Assembly (NCBI GenBank): GCA_900491605.1
Contig: UESW01004258.1
Coordinates: 290,069-354,068, forward strand
Origin: Calamus simplicifolius
Taxonomy: Eukaryota; Streptophyta; Magnoliopsida; Arecales; Arecaceae
Direction: 5' to 3'
Length of the DNA stretch: 64,000 nucleotides
Part shown: piece by piece, positions 1-12,099 of the stretch
How the letters are laid out: every line of letters begins with the position of its first letter
Numbering within the stretch: the stretch's first letter is position 1
The notes under the pieces: generated by a model
Seen by the model: only the letters and a program-made list of their open reading frames with translations
What the model was told of the DNA's origin: nothing
Database searches by the model: none
Made by a program: the position numbers and the translations under genes

Positions 1-90
1 GGTTGAGGGGCCCTACTTATAATTTTGAATTTAAAGTTTATTGCTCATTATATCTTATTTGATGTATGAATGATTCTCAGGATTAAAATG

Positions 91-940
91 TCTTCTTTCA
101 ATCCACTTGCTGTGATACTCAAAGAAAACAAATTGACTGGTCCTAATTACATTGATTGGAAAAGAAACCTGGATATAGTGTTAACTGCAGAAGGGTACAA
201 GTATGTGCTCACTCAGGTCTGTCCCGCAGACCCGGTGAAGGGGCTTCAGATGAGGAGTCCCAAGCTTACCGTAAGTGGGTTAAGGCTGATGAGATGGCGC
301 GGTGTTACATATTGGCATCTATGTCAAATGTTCTGCAACATCAGCATCAATCTATGCCCTCTGCCTATGACATGATGTTCAACCTCAAAGAAATGTTTGG
401 GGATCAGAGTCGTGCAGCTAGGCAGACTGCGATGAAAGAACTGATGAACACTAATATGGCTGAAGGAACTCCTGTCAGGGATCATGTTCTAAAGATGATT
501 AGTCTTCTGAATGAACTGGAGATCCTTGGAGCGGAGATGGATGGGGAAACCCAGTTGATATCATTCTCCAGTCCCTACCTGATTCTTTTAAGCAGTTCTG
601 CCTAAATTACCATGAACAAAATGAATTTTTCATGGCAGAGCTACTTAAAGAACTTCAGGTAGCAGAGAGTTTCATTAAGAAGCCTGCAGTTGCTATGGTT
701 ACTGAAAAAGGTTCTTCTTCGAAGTCTCATGCTAAGAAGAAGAAAAAGGTTCAGAAAAAGAAACAGCATCAGGCCCCACAGCCCAATGGGGAAATAAAAA
801 AGAAGGGAAAGTGCTTCGTCTGCAAGCAGCCAGGTCACTGGAAGCAGCAATGTCCAGTTTGGCTTGCCAGGAAACAGGCTAGAGGTATATCTCATTCACT
901 TGTAGTTGAAACTTGTTTAGTGCTGTTATCTACCAGTGGC
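91..940 (+). pseudogene. copia Gag (capsid/nucleocapsid), frameshifted
   Basis: Gag starts near ATG 88 in the context MSSFNPLAVILKENKL, with the typical plant copia opening (NYIDWKRNLDIVL). The reading frame changes near 238-246 and again near 553-560; homology continues in the new frame each time (KADEMARCYILASM, then SFKQFCLNYHEQNEF). A basic lysine-rich stretch (about 735-810) precedes a complete CCHC zinc knuckle, CFVCKQPGHWKQQC, at 812-853. The knuckle is intact; the breaks are in the capsid part. Gag would package the element RNA. The breaks may be real decay or assembly errors. Confidence 0.85.
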
Positions 941-1139
941 TGGTGTGTAGATACGGGAGCCACTAATCATGTTTGCAATTCTTTGCAGGGGTTCCAGCAG
1001 ACCCGGCAGCTAAGTGATGGGGAGATTTACATATTTCTGGGAGATGGCACGAGAGTGTCAGTAGTTGCAGTGGGAGATTTTAGCTTTTCTTTTAGTAGAA
1101 ATAGAATTTTAATATTAAAAGACTTTTTTTGTACCTTCA
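941..1139 (+). pseudogene. copia aspartic protease, frameshifted at its end
   Basis: The active-site motif WCVDTGATNHVC at 941-976 is the DTGA signature of retrotransposon aspartic proteases, which cut the Gag-Pol polyprotein. The frame is shared with the zinc knuckle upstream and stops just after 1139, while homology to the protease end and integrase start (PSIRRNLISVSKL) continues in another frame from about 1125. The break coincides with a run of eight T residues, so a length error in that run is a plausible cause. Confidence 0.85.
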
Positions 1140-4019
1140 ATTAGAAGGAATTTAATTTCAGTTTCTAAGTTGGTTGATGATGGATATTCAGTTTATTTTA
1201 ATGACTCCGTTGTTATTAAGAAAAATAAACATTTTATCTGTTCTGGTACATTGGTGGATGGTCTTTATATTATTAATCCTGTTTCTCCTACTGTGCAACT
1301 AAATGAAGTGAATAACAATAATAGACCATGTAAGAGAAAACATCCTTCTGAAATGAATCAAACTTATCTTTGGCACTTGCGCCTAGGTCATATAAATCTA
1401 AGACGGATTTCTAGACTGGTTCAAGATGGACCATTAGGTTCATTGGAAGTAGAGGCACTACCGGTCTGTGAATCTTGCTTAGAAGGAAAAATGACCAAGC
1501 GGCCATTCTCGGCCAAAGGCAATAGAGCTAAGGAGATATTAGAATTGGTTCACTCTGATTTGTGTGGCCCAATGAACATCCAAGCTAGAGGTGGTTTTGA
1601 GTACTTTGTCACTTTTATTGATGATTACTCAAGATATGGGTATATTTATCTGATGCGCCGTAAGTCTGAATGCTTTGAAAAATTTAAAATTTTTAAGGCA
1701 GAAACGGAGAACCGTCATGGTAAAAATATCAAGACACTACGATCCGATCGTGGTGGCGAGTACCTCTTAGGGGAGTTCACAGATTACTTATTAGATGCTG
1801 GGATTGAATCCCAGTTGTCTGCACCTAGTACGCCACAGCAGAATGGTGTAGCTGAAAGAAGGAATAGGACTCTTATGGATATGGTTAGATCTATGATGAG
1901 TTATTCAGACTTACCTATTTCGTTTTGGGGATATGCATTAGAGACAGCTGCATATATTCTTAACTTGGTACCATCTAAGTCAGTACCTAAGACACCCACA
2001 GAACTGTGGACTGGGCGCAAGCCTAGTCTAAGACATGTTCGGGTTTGGGGTTGTCCAGCACATGTACTAAAAGGTAAACCAGATAAGTTGGAATCAAGGA
2101 CAGATGTATGCTTCTTTGTTGGATATCCTAAAGGAACAAAAGGTGGTTTATTTTATTGTCCTAAGGATCAGAAGGTCATTGTTAGCACCAATGCCCGATT
2201 CTTGGAGGAGGACTATATTATAGACCACAAACCCAGAAGTAAAATTGCTCTAGAAGAGTTGAGAGGCGATAAAACTAGACTGGCTCCTTTAATACCAATA
2301 GTACAAGCAGAAACACCACAAGAAAGTAGGTTCCCAAACTTCCCAATAACTATTCGTAGTGGGAGAAGTATAGTAACACGAACTGACCCTGAACTGATAC
2401 AAAAGGATACCATTAATGCACCAGTTTCAGAACCAGTGCAGGTTGATGGAGCACAAGGATCAGAGTCAGATCGTATTACTACAAGCACATACAATCAGGT
2501 TGTGCCTCGTCGTAGTGGGAGGGTTGTAAATACACCTAAACGGTATATGTTCCTTGGAGAGTCATATGACAGAATCTCTGATGAACTGGATACTGAACCC
2601 AGTAGCTACAATGAAGCATTACAGGATAAAGATGCAACTCTTTGGCAAAATGCTATGAAATCAGAGATAGAGTCTATGCACTTTAATCAGGTCTGGGATC
2701 TTGTAGAACCACCCGAGGGAGTAAAACCCATCGGATGCAAGTGGATCTATAAGAAGAAGAGAGGAGCAGACGGGAAGGTGGAAACCTTCAAGGCTAGGCT
2801 AGTTGCAAAAGGTTTTACTCAGAAAGAAGGGATCGACTATGAGGAAACCTTTTCACCAGTAGCTATGCTTAAGTCTATCCGGATTCTCTTATCCATTGCA
2901 GCTCATTTCGATTACGAAGTTTGGCAAATGGATGTCAAGACAGCTTTCCTTAATGGAAATCTTGACGAGTGCATTTACATGATGCAACCAGACGGTTTTA
3001 TAGTAAAAGGCCAGGAGCACTTGGTGTGCAAGCTTAAGAGGTCCATTTATGGACTTAAGCAGGCATCTAGATCTTGGAATACTCGTTTTGATCAAGCTAT
3101 TAAATCTTATGGTTTTGATCAAAGTCCTGACGAGTCATGTGTGTACAAGAAGCGTGATGGAAAAACTTTGGTGTTTCTGGTGCTATATGTGGATGACATC
3201 TTACTTATTGGAAACGATATGGGAGTGTTATCTTCGGTCAAGGTATGGTTATCTGGACAATTTGATATGAAGGACTTGGGAGAAGCAAGTCACATCCTAG
3301 GGATCAAGCTTTTGCGAGATCGCAAGCAAAGGATGATATGCTTATCTCAAGCCACTTATATCGATAAAATTCTCACCCGTTTTGGTATGCATAATTCCAA
3401 GAAAGGATTTCTTCCTTTCAGGCATGGAATTTCTCTATCTAAGGATCAGTGTCCTAAGACACCTGAAGAGATAGAAAGTATGAAGGCAGTTCCTTATGCT
3501 TCTGCAGTAGGAAGCCTAATGTATGCTATGCTATGTACTAGACCTGATATCTGTTTTGCCGTAGGCATGGTTAGCAGATTTCAGTCTAACCCTGGGCGAG
3601 AACATTGGACTGCAGTAAAACATATAATTAAGTACCTGAAAAGGACTAAAGATTATATGTTAGTTTACCAAGCAGATAGTCTTGTGCCTATAGGATATAC
3701 AGATTCGGACTTCCAATCAGATAATGAATCTAGGAAATCAACCTCGGGATATGTGTTCACTTTGGGTGGTGGAGCAATTAGCTGGAGGAGTGTGAAGCAG
3801 ACTTGTGTTGCTGACTCTACCATGGAAGCTGAGTATGTGGCTGCATCTGAGGCTGCAAAAGAGGCTGTTTGGCTAAGAAACTTTCTTTTGGATCTTAGTG
3901 TGATACCTTCAGTGCAATTACCTATTACACTTTATTGTGATAATAGTGGGGCAGTTGCTAATTCGAAGGAACCCAGGACCATAAGAAATCTAAACACATT
4001 GAGCGTAAGTATCACCTGA
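1125..4019 (+). pseudogene. copia Pol: integrase, reverse transcriptase, RNase H (long open frame)
   Basis: Open continuously; there is no ATG at the start of the open stretch, consistent with the interior of a polyprotein. In order: integrase zinc-binding HHCC (HLRLGH near 1374, CESCLEGK near 1465), integrase core DDE (SDLCGP, FIDDYSRYGY, NGVAERRNRT near 1845), the GKPDKLESRT region, RT from GCKWIYKKKR (about 2733) with catalytic YVDD near 3185-3196, and RNase H (TDSDF; STMEAEYVAASEA near 3820). All catalytic residues I looked for are present. The frame ends too early inside the last RNase H segment, whose homology (KSKHIERKYHLIRD) continues in another frame to about 4131. It is much better preserved than the copy at 52901, suggesting a younger insertion. 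Confidence 0.92.
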
Positions 4020-4131
4020 TACGTGACATCGTGCAAAGAGGTGACGTGCTGGTGACCAAGGTTACATCTGAGGACAACCTGGCAGATCCTTTTACAAAGA
4101 GTTTAACTTCAAAGTTTTTGATAGACATGTA
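3985..4131 (+). pseudogene. copia RNase H C-terminal tail in a shifted frame
   Basis: After the main frame breaks near 3985, the conserved RNase H ending (IERKYHLIRDIVQRGD, then DNLADPFTKSL) reads on in a different frame up to a stop at 4129-4131. A purine-rich stretch AAGTGGGAG (about 4176-4184), the expected polypurine primer site, follows just before the 3' LTR. Confidence 0.8.
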
Positions 4132-4186
4132 GAGGGCATGGGAGTTAGATGTGTACAAGCATTGCTTTGAGTCTAAGTGGGAGATT

Positions 4187-5409
4187 GATAGAGATATAGA
4201 CTAAAAGATATGCTTTATGTTATGTCTTTACATTTTAATGAGAATTCATTTTGAGCAATGTGTGCCATTTACTATATATGTGCATGTGTCTAGTATTTAC
4301 AAAGAGTATTTGATCTAGTGTGTAGAGTACGGCTTACACACAGAAGACTAGATCATCGGTTCTTTTGGAATACAAGTTTATTGTTCACAGTTTTAGATGG
4401 AATTGGACACACCATCAGTAGAACTGTAGCACAAATTTTTAGTAGGTCTGTCTTGACTACGGGGAATGGTTTATTCTAACTATTTGTGCTAGTACACTTT
4501 GTGTGTATTGAACAGGACCCAGTTGAGTTAATTATTTTATACTGACTTTATAAAATAATTTAAAACTCATGAATATTATGATTACTTATGCTCTTAATCC
4601 GAATTCTATTTCTAGACACGTGTATGTAGTGATTATTGCTTTGATTACACATAGAGTGAGATTCTATATGAGTCAATAAACTCAGTGGGTTGGGCAATAA
4701 CATTATATATATGGTGAATATTAATAGTTGAAGGAATCCACGTCCTGTTAATTTGGATTGATGATATCCCCTTGAGAAAGCTTATAAGTTTTGATTGTAT
4801 CAAATCTTGCAAGTGGATTTTGAATCCGATACATCAAATAAGTTAAGTGGATAAGTCTCAAGGATAATAACAGCCAATTAAATTATATTGTCAGTAATTA
4901 AATTTAATTGGTGGATATCTGTAATCTTAACGTGGGGAGATAATAAGTATTTAATATTAAGGCTCGAAAATATAAATTCGAATATGATTAGGAGTACAAT
5001 TATAATTCTTTAGTGGAATGAATTGTAATTTACGTAATTGAATCCTAACCCGGGATAGGATTGGGAGATTTAATTACGTGGGAAGTCCTTTTCATATTTG
5101 CCTATTGGTCCCTGTTGTAGCCCTATAAATACCCTCTCAGTTGGTTGCTAGGGTTAACGTTTTTGAGAAAAAAGAAAAACAAGAAACCCTAGGTCGGCCG
5201 AGAGATCCCACCATCTTGTGAGAGAAGAAGGTATTTCGGGAATACGGCGGAAGGCTAAAAGGTTGAGGTCGAGCAATCAATCAAGTGTTCCAAAGTTCAA
5301 ATCTGAAGGTATGATCTTATACTCATAGATTAGAACGGTAAAAGTTTTTTTTTTATATTACTCATATACGCTATAGCCATGATCTTGGGGTATTCCGCGC
5401 TCCCCAACA
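4187..5409 (+). repeat. 3' LTR of the copia element
   Basis: Begins after the polypurine stretch and ends at CCCCAACA. It contains a TATA box (5124-5130) with a purine-rich R/U5-like region downstream, as expected for an LTR promoter. The left edge is uncertain: the expected TGTTG-type start is not clear and TGATAGAG at about 4187 is the best candidate. Confidence 0.7.
5124..5130 (+). promoter_or_regulatory. TATA box of the copia 3' LTR
   Basis: CCTATAAATACC within the LTR, at the position normally driving genomic RNA. In a 3' LTR it could drive readout transcription to the right. Confidence 0.6.
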
Positions 5410-5689
5410 ACAACATCACAAAAAATTCTGATATAAGCTAAAAAAATTACGATACCCTATTGTAACTTACGACACCCTAGTTGAAAACCTACGATACCCA
5501 TTAAGAAAACGTTAAGACAAAGCATTACAACATCCTAAAAAATATTTGGTATAGGCCAAAAAAAATTAGACACCCCAAAAAAAATTTTGATATGGCCAAA
5601 AAAGAAATTACAACACCCAGAAAAAATTTTCGAACCAAAGCTGATGAATCATCAAAAGCTAGCACCAAAGATGATGAATCCTCCAAAGC
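5410..5689. other. AT-rich spacer with short repeated motif
   Basis: Contains several degenerate copies of a short motif (AAATTACGATACCCTA / TTACGACACCCTA / CTACGATACCC, 5440-5500; further degenerate relatives to 5620). No coding region recognised. Confidence 0.5.
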
Positions 5690-5945
5690 TATCGCTGCAC
5701 CAAAAAACCGTTGATCTCCAGACGAAACTCATTCGGTTCCTAAATATCGGTGTCATCGGCACCAAGCCCCTTCCATCAAGGTATGCCAAGGCGGTGATGC
5801 TGGTCCAAACTAACACCCTCATGCAGGCTTACTTCTACCCGCCATCTTATCTGGTAGGAGATCCTGGAAGCCATCGTCAAGCTCATGAACCACAACCACA
5901 ACCCCAAACTCCTGCTCTGCAGCACCATCATCCACAGGAAGAATG
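5690..5945 (+). pseudogene. Phenylalanine ammonia-lyase (PAL) gene fragment
   Basis: PAL deaminates phenylalanine to cinnamate, the entry step of phenylpropanoid metabolism. Here only an internal fragment remains. One frame reads LQTKLIRFLNIGVIG, matching the family's LQKELIRFLNAGIFG, then KAVMLVQTNTLMQAY, matching RAAMLVRINTLLQGY. About 15 codons later homology moves to another frame as EILEAIVKLMNHN and NPKLLLCSTI, matching EILEAI(T)KLLN and P(S)LPLRGTI. The spacing and order agree with PAL upstream of the MIO-forming Ala-Ser-Gly segment, which itself is not recognisable. There are a frameshift, small deletions and no flanking exons, so this is a relic, possibly carried in by a transposon. 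The family call rests on remembered conserved motifs. Confidence 0.75.
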
Positions 5946-6208
5946 TTTTACAATCAGAAAGAGTTTTTATCAGCAAAATCCAAATAAGATGGCGGGTTAA
6001 AGTAGGCTGGAGGGAAAGGGCATTTTCGTCTGCACATCAATGGTGAAAGGCTGAATGACTTTTAATGGATATCACGATCAAAAGTAACATTATCCCCCTG
6101 CTATCTTGTCCCATCGTGTCAGGCCACATGGATCCATGTGGACCAATAAGAAGGAACGGTGCAGCCCACGTAGGACTTGCTGCACCGGGGGCGGTGTACA
6201 AAGACTTT
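5946..6208. other. Spacer ending in a GTGCACCG-type terminal-repeat remnant
   Basis: No gene. The right part (about 6160-6205, GCTGCACCGGGGGCGGTGTACAAAG split over two arms) resembles the terminal repeats of the small elements at 42750-47310 and may be a broken end of one. Confidence 0.35.
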
Positions 6209-7172
6209 CCTTAGTCCCATATCGAAAAAATCAAGAAAGGAAGGTTTACTTGTATAAAAATTTCTTCCTTAAAGCTTAAGTTCCTTAGGTTCACCATAAG
6301 TGGAGAGCGCACGTGCGTATGCGAAGGGCGCAATGGGCACTTTGCACTTGCGCATCATTGCAAGGAGCTTGAGGGACTTTTAAATTTTTCTTGATCATGA
6401 GGATCCGACGGTGGAGACTGATCGAATTAAAATAAGGGGTTGAGATCAGTTGATCGTTGATCATCGGATCAGGATCAGATTGATAGTTGATTGATCAGAT
6501 GAAGGGTCAAGATGCGGTTATCAAATCATGATCGCAATCGCAATCCAACGGCTCACACCCATCGGCTAACCAGTCAACTGTTGATCATTGGTGATAGACG
6601 CCCATCCGAGATAAGGCATCGCTCCTCTGATCAGGCCGTTGTAATAAGTCTTCTTTCCGATCTTGAAACGGTGTATCAAAGTCATGCAACCACCTATCTG
6701 ATAATGCGATCATCAAACACGATGGTGTTTGATCATCAAATCATGGGATGAATCGGTGTATCAAAGGCATCCTTTGATCAAATCCGATCAATTAAATCAA
6801 ATTCAAATTAAATCGTAGGATTGCTTCCAAAGGGCACCTAAAACCTATAAATAGGACCCTAGATCATTGCATTTGATTCATTCCGAATTGAGCCCATTCA
6901 ATCCAGATTCAATCCAAAAATCCTTTCCTCTCTTAGGCATTTGCATACTCTCCTAAGGGTAGTATAGCACTGGTGCCTTAAAAAGAGAAGCATTCTTGGT
7001 TCGATATTTTTGGTGAATTGTAGTGCTGCTTTCATCAAAAGAAGACTGTTGTATCCTGGAAGACAATCGTCATACTAACCGTAAGCACCGTTGCATGACA
7101 AAATTATTTAAGGACAAAGTATAACTGTAGACTCAGTCTTATCAATTAGGTAGCCATTATCTGCCACCAACA
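6209..7172 (+). repeat. Truncated solo LTR of the 52901 copia family
   Basis: Aligns over its whole length with the LTRs at 52901-54022 and 58629-59745 (shared stretches include AGTCCCATATCGAAAAAATC, GCGAAGGGCGCAATGGGCAC, and the R region CTCTTAGGCATTTGC). It ends in CCACCAACA at 7172, the family's CCAACA terminus. About the first 100 bp of the LTR, including the TGTTGG start, is missing. No internal region follows, so this is a solo LTR damaged at its left end. A TATA box (TATAAATA, 6846-6853) is preserved. Confidence 0.88.
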
Positions 7173-7201
7173 AAAGGCATTAATGAACCTTTGATCTTAG
7201 G

Positions 7202-7203
<2 letters not shown>

Positions 7204-7247
<44 letters not shown>
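7204..7247. repeat. (AT)n microsatellite
   Basis: About 44 bp of uninterrupted AT dinucleotides. Confidence 0.95.
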
Positions 7248-7248
<1 letters not shown>

Positions 7249-7251
<3 letters not shown>

Positions 7252-10200
7252 ATGACTAAGTTCTCTTGGTGCCCCCTGGGTCACGTCATTTCATCGGAGC
7301 ACTGCTTCGTAAAAATAATTTTTTTTGTGAGAATTGCTATGAGAGAGTTTGCGACTCTCACTCGAGATACGCACACTTAGTTTAATGTGAACAAAATCCA
7401 ACAAAAATAGATCCGAACTCTTCTAATAAACAATGTAATAAGTGGACAATTCCGTAAGTGGCTTGTGAACATTAGTTTTGGAGAAACTAGCATCGATCAG
7501 CTCATAAGCTGTGAATAAGACTTGATGGAATATGTAATTAACGACAAGCTACTTAAGTAATAGGTTTTAAGTTTTTCACTCAAGACGAGGTGTGAAAGTT
7601 CTTCTCCAATTTTCTTTTTTTTTTTTTTTTTTTTTGTTGTTGTTATACGAGTTGGCACAGGTTTGGTAAGGGGTCTTCTCCAATCTTTTTTTTATACGAA
7701 ACGGTTCGAGTTTGGTAAGACTAATCAAGGTTTGAAATAATGTTTGTCTTCATGTTACACCAGCCATTTAAATAGCTTCTGATATCTCCAGATAATGACG
7801 CAGACATAAAGGCTATTATATAATAAATTAACAATTATTATTGGTCATTTTTATTGCCGTTTCAACTGAAGCACTTCTTTTTGTTTAAAATTCTTATACT
7901 CATGTCAGTATACAGTATAATGCTTGGTATTGTGAACAGTAATGTTATGATTTTGTGCTCCAACTGCCAATAATGCTGCTATGATAGCCATTAATTAAGT
8001 TGTTTTATTTGAAGAAAATATTCTAGCATAGGATTAAATTGGACAACCACTGGTTTTTATTTATTTCTATTATAATGCCAAGCAACTATATATTTCAGAA
8101 GTGATCTAACTACATGTATATTGGCTTCATTCAAATGAAGATACCATACAGTCCATTAAGTTACTTGGATTTCACAAAAAAATCAACCATTGGTTTAAAA
8201 AAAAGGTTTGGACTCAAGTTGTGATTTTTTGTATTTAGAGCTGGAAACGATCCAAGTTATTCACGAGACAAACATAATTGAAGCTTGGCTCATAAATGAG
8301 ACAAACCTGAACATTTGCAAAATATATACAAATTAAAGCTTGGCTCATCCCATCCATGCGAGAAGATTGGCCAGTTCTTCAGCTCCGTTCGGGTCAATTT
8401 GAACCAAGCTTAAGCAGCTTGCTTATTTGAGAACCGAGCCCAAGTAATATATCACTACAAATCATTTCAAAATAACACTACCACTTTGTGTTTCAAGTAT
8501 CTTTAAACTGATATGAGAAGATCACAAAACTTGAGGTCTGGTTCATGAAGTTGATCGATTTGTCATTCTATATATAATTCAAAACTCAAAGGATTATTTT
8601 AGTTTCTCCCAACTGTTTTGGTTACTCGGCTCAGCTTATTTGGGCTTCCAAATTCCACTATTAATGTGGAGGATATGAGCTCAGGGATGGATATATTTTC
8701 GTTTTTTTTTTTTTTTTAGAGAATTTTTAGAGAAAGCAATTGGTGAAGTAGCTGCAATCTTTTTCTCACCAGGCCGGAGAAGGTTCCATTTTCCAATCTC
8801 AGAGCGTATTTTCTCGAGCATTTGGTCTGAATGACTTTTCACCACTCTTATTGATGGTGCTTTCACCATTATTCACAAAAAAAAAAAAAAGCCACATACA
8901 ACAAGGATGATAAGTAGCATGCTGAAGAAATATTTGAATAATTTGAAATTTTAGCTCGAAAGATATACTCCATCCAACATGGCACTGTTGTCTGTTCTTA
9001 TATATGATGCAAAACTCAATGTTTTTTTTTATTACTTTTTAAGCAGAAACATCTGATTCTATTCAAATTGGGCAGCTCTAATTAGAACATAATTGTGAAT
9101 TAATTAATAGGATGGCGTCCCAGAGCACTGGTGAAAGGTGCCTACTCCAGTGTTTGTTTGTTGAAGATAACTTTCATTTTTTTCAGCTACGAAATGATTG
9201 GCAACTTTCCTATCCTTGTTGTCAAAACAACAACTACTAAAAAATAATTAAAAAAAAAAAAAAGACTCATCACCTTCTAATTTCTACTCAAGAAAATATA
9301 TAAAATGCACACAAGTGGGATGCCAAAACAGCCATTGAACGGTTGCGTACACGTTGCATTTTAATTAAGACTTGGATTATTTCCCTACGTACCACACAAA
9401 CTATTGGTGTTGATGCCCAGTACTGCGTTATTATTCTCTACTACTGTGCAAGAACTTGAACAGGAGATCTACTGGCGAATCATGGCGCAGTACATTCCTT
9501 GGTTGAAGACGTACTGGCGGCGAACAGCATGAGCAACGAGCCTTGTGTGAATCATGCGTCGCAGGACACTCCTTTGGTTGAACTTGAAACACCAAAGCAT
9601 GTTGACAAAAGTCAAACATGAACTCCACAAGGAAGCTGGTGCCGACCACTGGCATTTAATCTGCCTTAGACACCGTCAAAATGACAAAAGATGGTACGAG
9701 ATGTGTACAATAAATTTGATAGAGCATGAAAATTTAAATTAATTTAAGACTGTTATCTTCGATAGATTCACCTAACTTTTATAAACAAATGATAACAGCA
9801 AATCTAGTGTAGAAATACTAGATTTCTCCATATCCATAGGGTTGCAAGTTGGTCTTTCTTTGCCACTGTTTTACTATTTTTTTATATGTAAAGTGAACCA
9901 AAACTCCACTATTGTTTCTCCAAAAAAAACTTAAGTTTGTATGCTGAAAAATAAAAATAAAAATAGAGAGTTAGGCTTCTCTAAGTAAACGCGTATAACT
10001 TGGATGTATATCCAAGCTCTAGAATAGGATCTTGAACAACTAACTATCGAAATAATGATGGAAGAGCCAAATTTATAAATTATCTTCATAGCACTCTCGT
10101 AAAATGAACATATTTTGAGCTATATATGCGGGTATTTTTTTTAAAAAAAAATTATACTGGTCTTGAACAACTAGCTATTGAAATAATATTTCCACAAACA

Positions 10201-12099
10201 CAACTAAAAAAATTATTCGATAGAAAAGCCCAAGATATCCTGTTCTTTAGCAATACAGAGTTGGAGGGTGCTGATAATATTTTTGAATTATTAAAAAATT
10301 CTGGAATTATTTACAACAAATTCATCGGGTGAGTGATATATACTTTGCATATCATTTTGCAGTAAGGAGAATAATTAAGAATAATTCAATGATTCGTTAA
10401 TTTTATGACTGGCAATGGACAATTGTTGAAAGGATAATTCATTCAAAGTCCCAAGTTGGTCAAATTTGGACCGTCTTCATCTAGATGGGTTGGTCTGATC
10501 TTTGAAAAATTCGAGTTCACGGACCTTTTTTGAAAGTTTGAAACTTTAAAATCATGTGATCATATAGATTGTTATCTAAATATTTATTAAATTATTTTAA
10601 TTTAATTCTTAGATTATTGTGCTAGAAAGAGTGGACTTAATTTGGATTGCCTGCCAATAATTTCACAAAGCAGTAAGTAATATATAACAAGCATGGAGAT
10701 CTTCGTTCAGCTTCTGCTCAATCAAGGGTTTTGATTGCATTTCCTGATGGATAGAATACATAATTATATATATTATACCTTAGCAATTAGCATAAAGACT
10801 CATTCTATGAACCATACAAGTAATTAATTGAGAAAGAGAGATGGGTGATTGGACTGGATTTTTGATAGAGTGGCGCAACTTTTTGACTGACATGTCAGTC
10901 CAAGATGAGAATACAAGGAATTTTGTGGGTTTTAGCTCTCCTTCTTCTCTATTCTTTCCATTGCCCTTCCCTACTCTTGCTCTCTTTTTTTTTTTTTTCT
11001 TTCTTTCTTTTCTTTTCTCCCTCCTATTGGGTTGAATGGCTGACCTAGAATGGAAGCTAGGCTATTCATGGAGGTCATGAGATTGAATTTCTTCCCCACA
11101 TTAAATAATGAAATCTGCAAAAACTTGAACATGAATCTCTCTTATAAAATTCAATTTTAATGGTCAGCAGCATGATCATTTATGGCTTTTGTCAAAGAAT
11201 GCTGACATTTAATGTAAATTTAATTCAAGACTCCATGTGTTCTTCCTGTTGATGAATTTTTCCTGAATTCAGGTTCCTTGGCTTACAAGATAACAATCAT
11301 TTTCTTCCATTTCTCTATTCTGGTAAGCTCGTCAATCAGCATCAAAGCATTAGACAAAATACTAGAGACGTTTTCAGAACCAAACTTTGATTTTGGAAGC
11401 CTTCATTTGGACTTTCCCACATGTTCATTACCAATACGCTTCCTCCCAAAACTGTCTATTAGCGGCAAACCTGACAAACGGCCATTAGAAAAAAAACTAG
11501 AAGCATTTGACGTGCCATTAGATCTGTGCACTTGATCCAAATCTAACAAAAAAAAAAAAAGACAGGTTAGAGTATTTGTCCTGTTGCTTGGAAGCTCTCA
11601 GATGAATGTTGGTGGCCGGTTGGCTAGCAATTAACAAGACATAACGCATAATTCCCTGCACTTGGAGTAGCGTGAGAAGAAGTTCCTTCTACCAAGTTGC
11701 AATTTTTTTTTTTTTTGGTATAAAAAAAGGGGAAGGATGGCTTTGCCAATCCGTAGCTAGGTCCCATGCGGTCCCATTCCTCATCAGAAAATGTTCCGTG
11801 CACGATGCAAGATTTGCGCAGTCGTTCTTCGTCCGAAGGCTAGTTGGTCAACCTGACCCCACCAGACGTCAAAGTTGGTTTGCGACTTACCGAAGAGGTT
11901 GTGTATTAACATCATGTCATGAGGTGGCCTGCAGCTTTTTTTCATCACTTGCACAGTCGATTAAGTTACCATGAAGTTCAAAAGGTTTAGGAGTTTAACT
12001 GCTACGTAACGTCACCACTTTCTGATGGATTCCATTGATTTTGGACTAAATAAATGCCTGACATCACCTCATAAACTAAAAGAAAAGTTATGAAGACAT
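7249..12099. other. Gene-poor AT-rich region
   Basis: No supported gene. Contents noted: a two-copy local duplication around the T-run (7597-7720, both copies end in GTTTGGTAAG), a degraded element-like stretch (about 8238-8440) opening GAGCTGGAAACGATCC with repeated AGCTTGGCTCAT, a short unassigned minus-strand ORF (8681-8869) between an A- and a T-run, and a CTTGAACAACTA-CTAT-GAAATAAT motif repeated 134 bp apart (10031 and 10163). The open frame at 11278-11535 starts with TTG, not ATG. Confidence 0.5.

Larger units (their letters stand above)
1..5409 (+). mobile_element. Ty1/copia LTR retrotransposon, 5' LTR outside the window
   Basis: The domain order is Gag, zinc knuckle, aspartic protease, integrase, reverse transcriptase, RNase H and then a 3' LTR, which is the Ty1/copia order (integrase before RT). 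The window opens inside the untranslated leader, so the 5' LTR and primer-binding site lie upstream. The pol frame is open for 949 codons, yet the Gag, Gag-protease, protease-integrase and RNase H-tail joins are each out of frame, so the copy as sequenced is not autonomous. The right border is placed at CCCCAACA (5402-5409); the left border of the 3' LTR is less certain. The lineage inside copia was not determined. Confidence 0.93.

Noticed and set aside
8681..8869. 62-codon minus-strand ORF
   Set aside because: Short, ends in a lysine run produced by a poly(T) tract, and unrecognised.
11278..11535. 85-codon ORF with a hydrophobic start that looks like a signal peptide
   Set aside because: The frame opens with TTG, not ATG, no promoter or splice structure is seen, and it matches no family I know.
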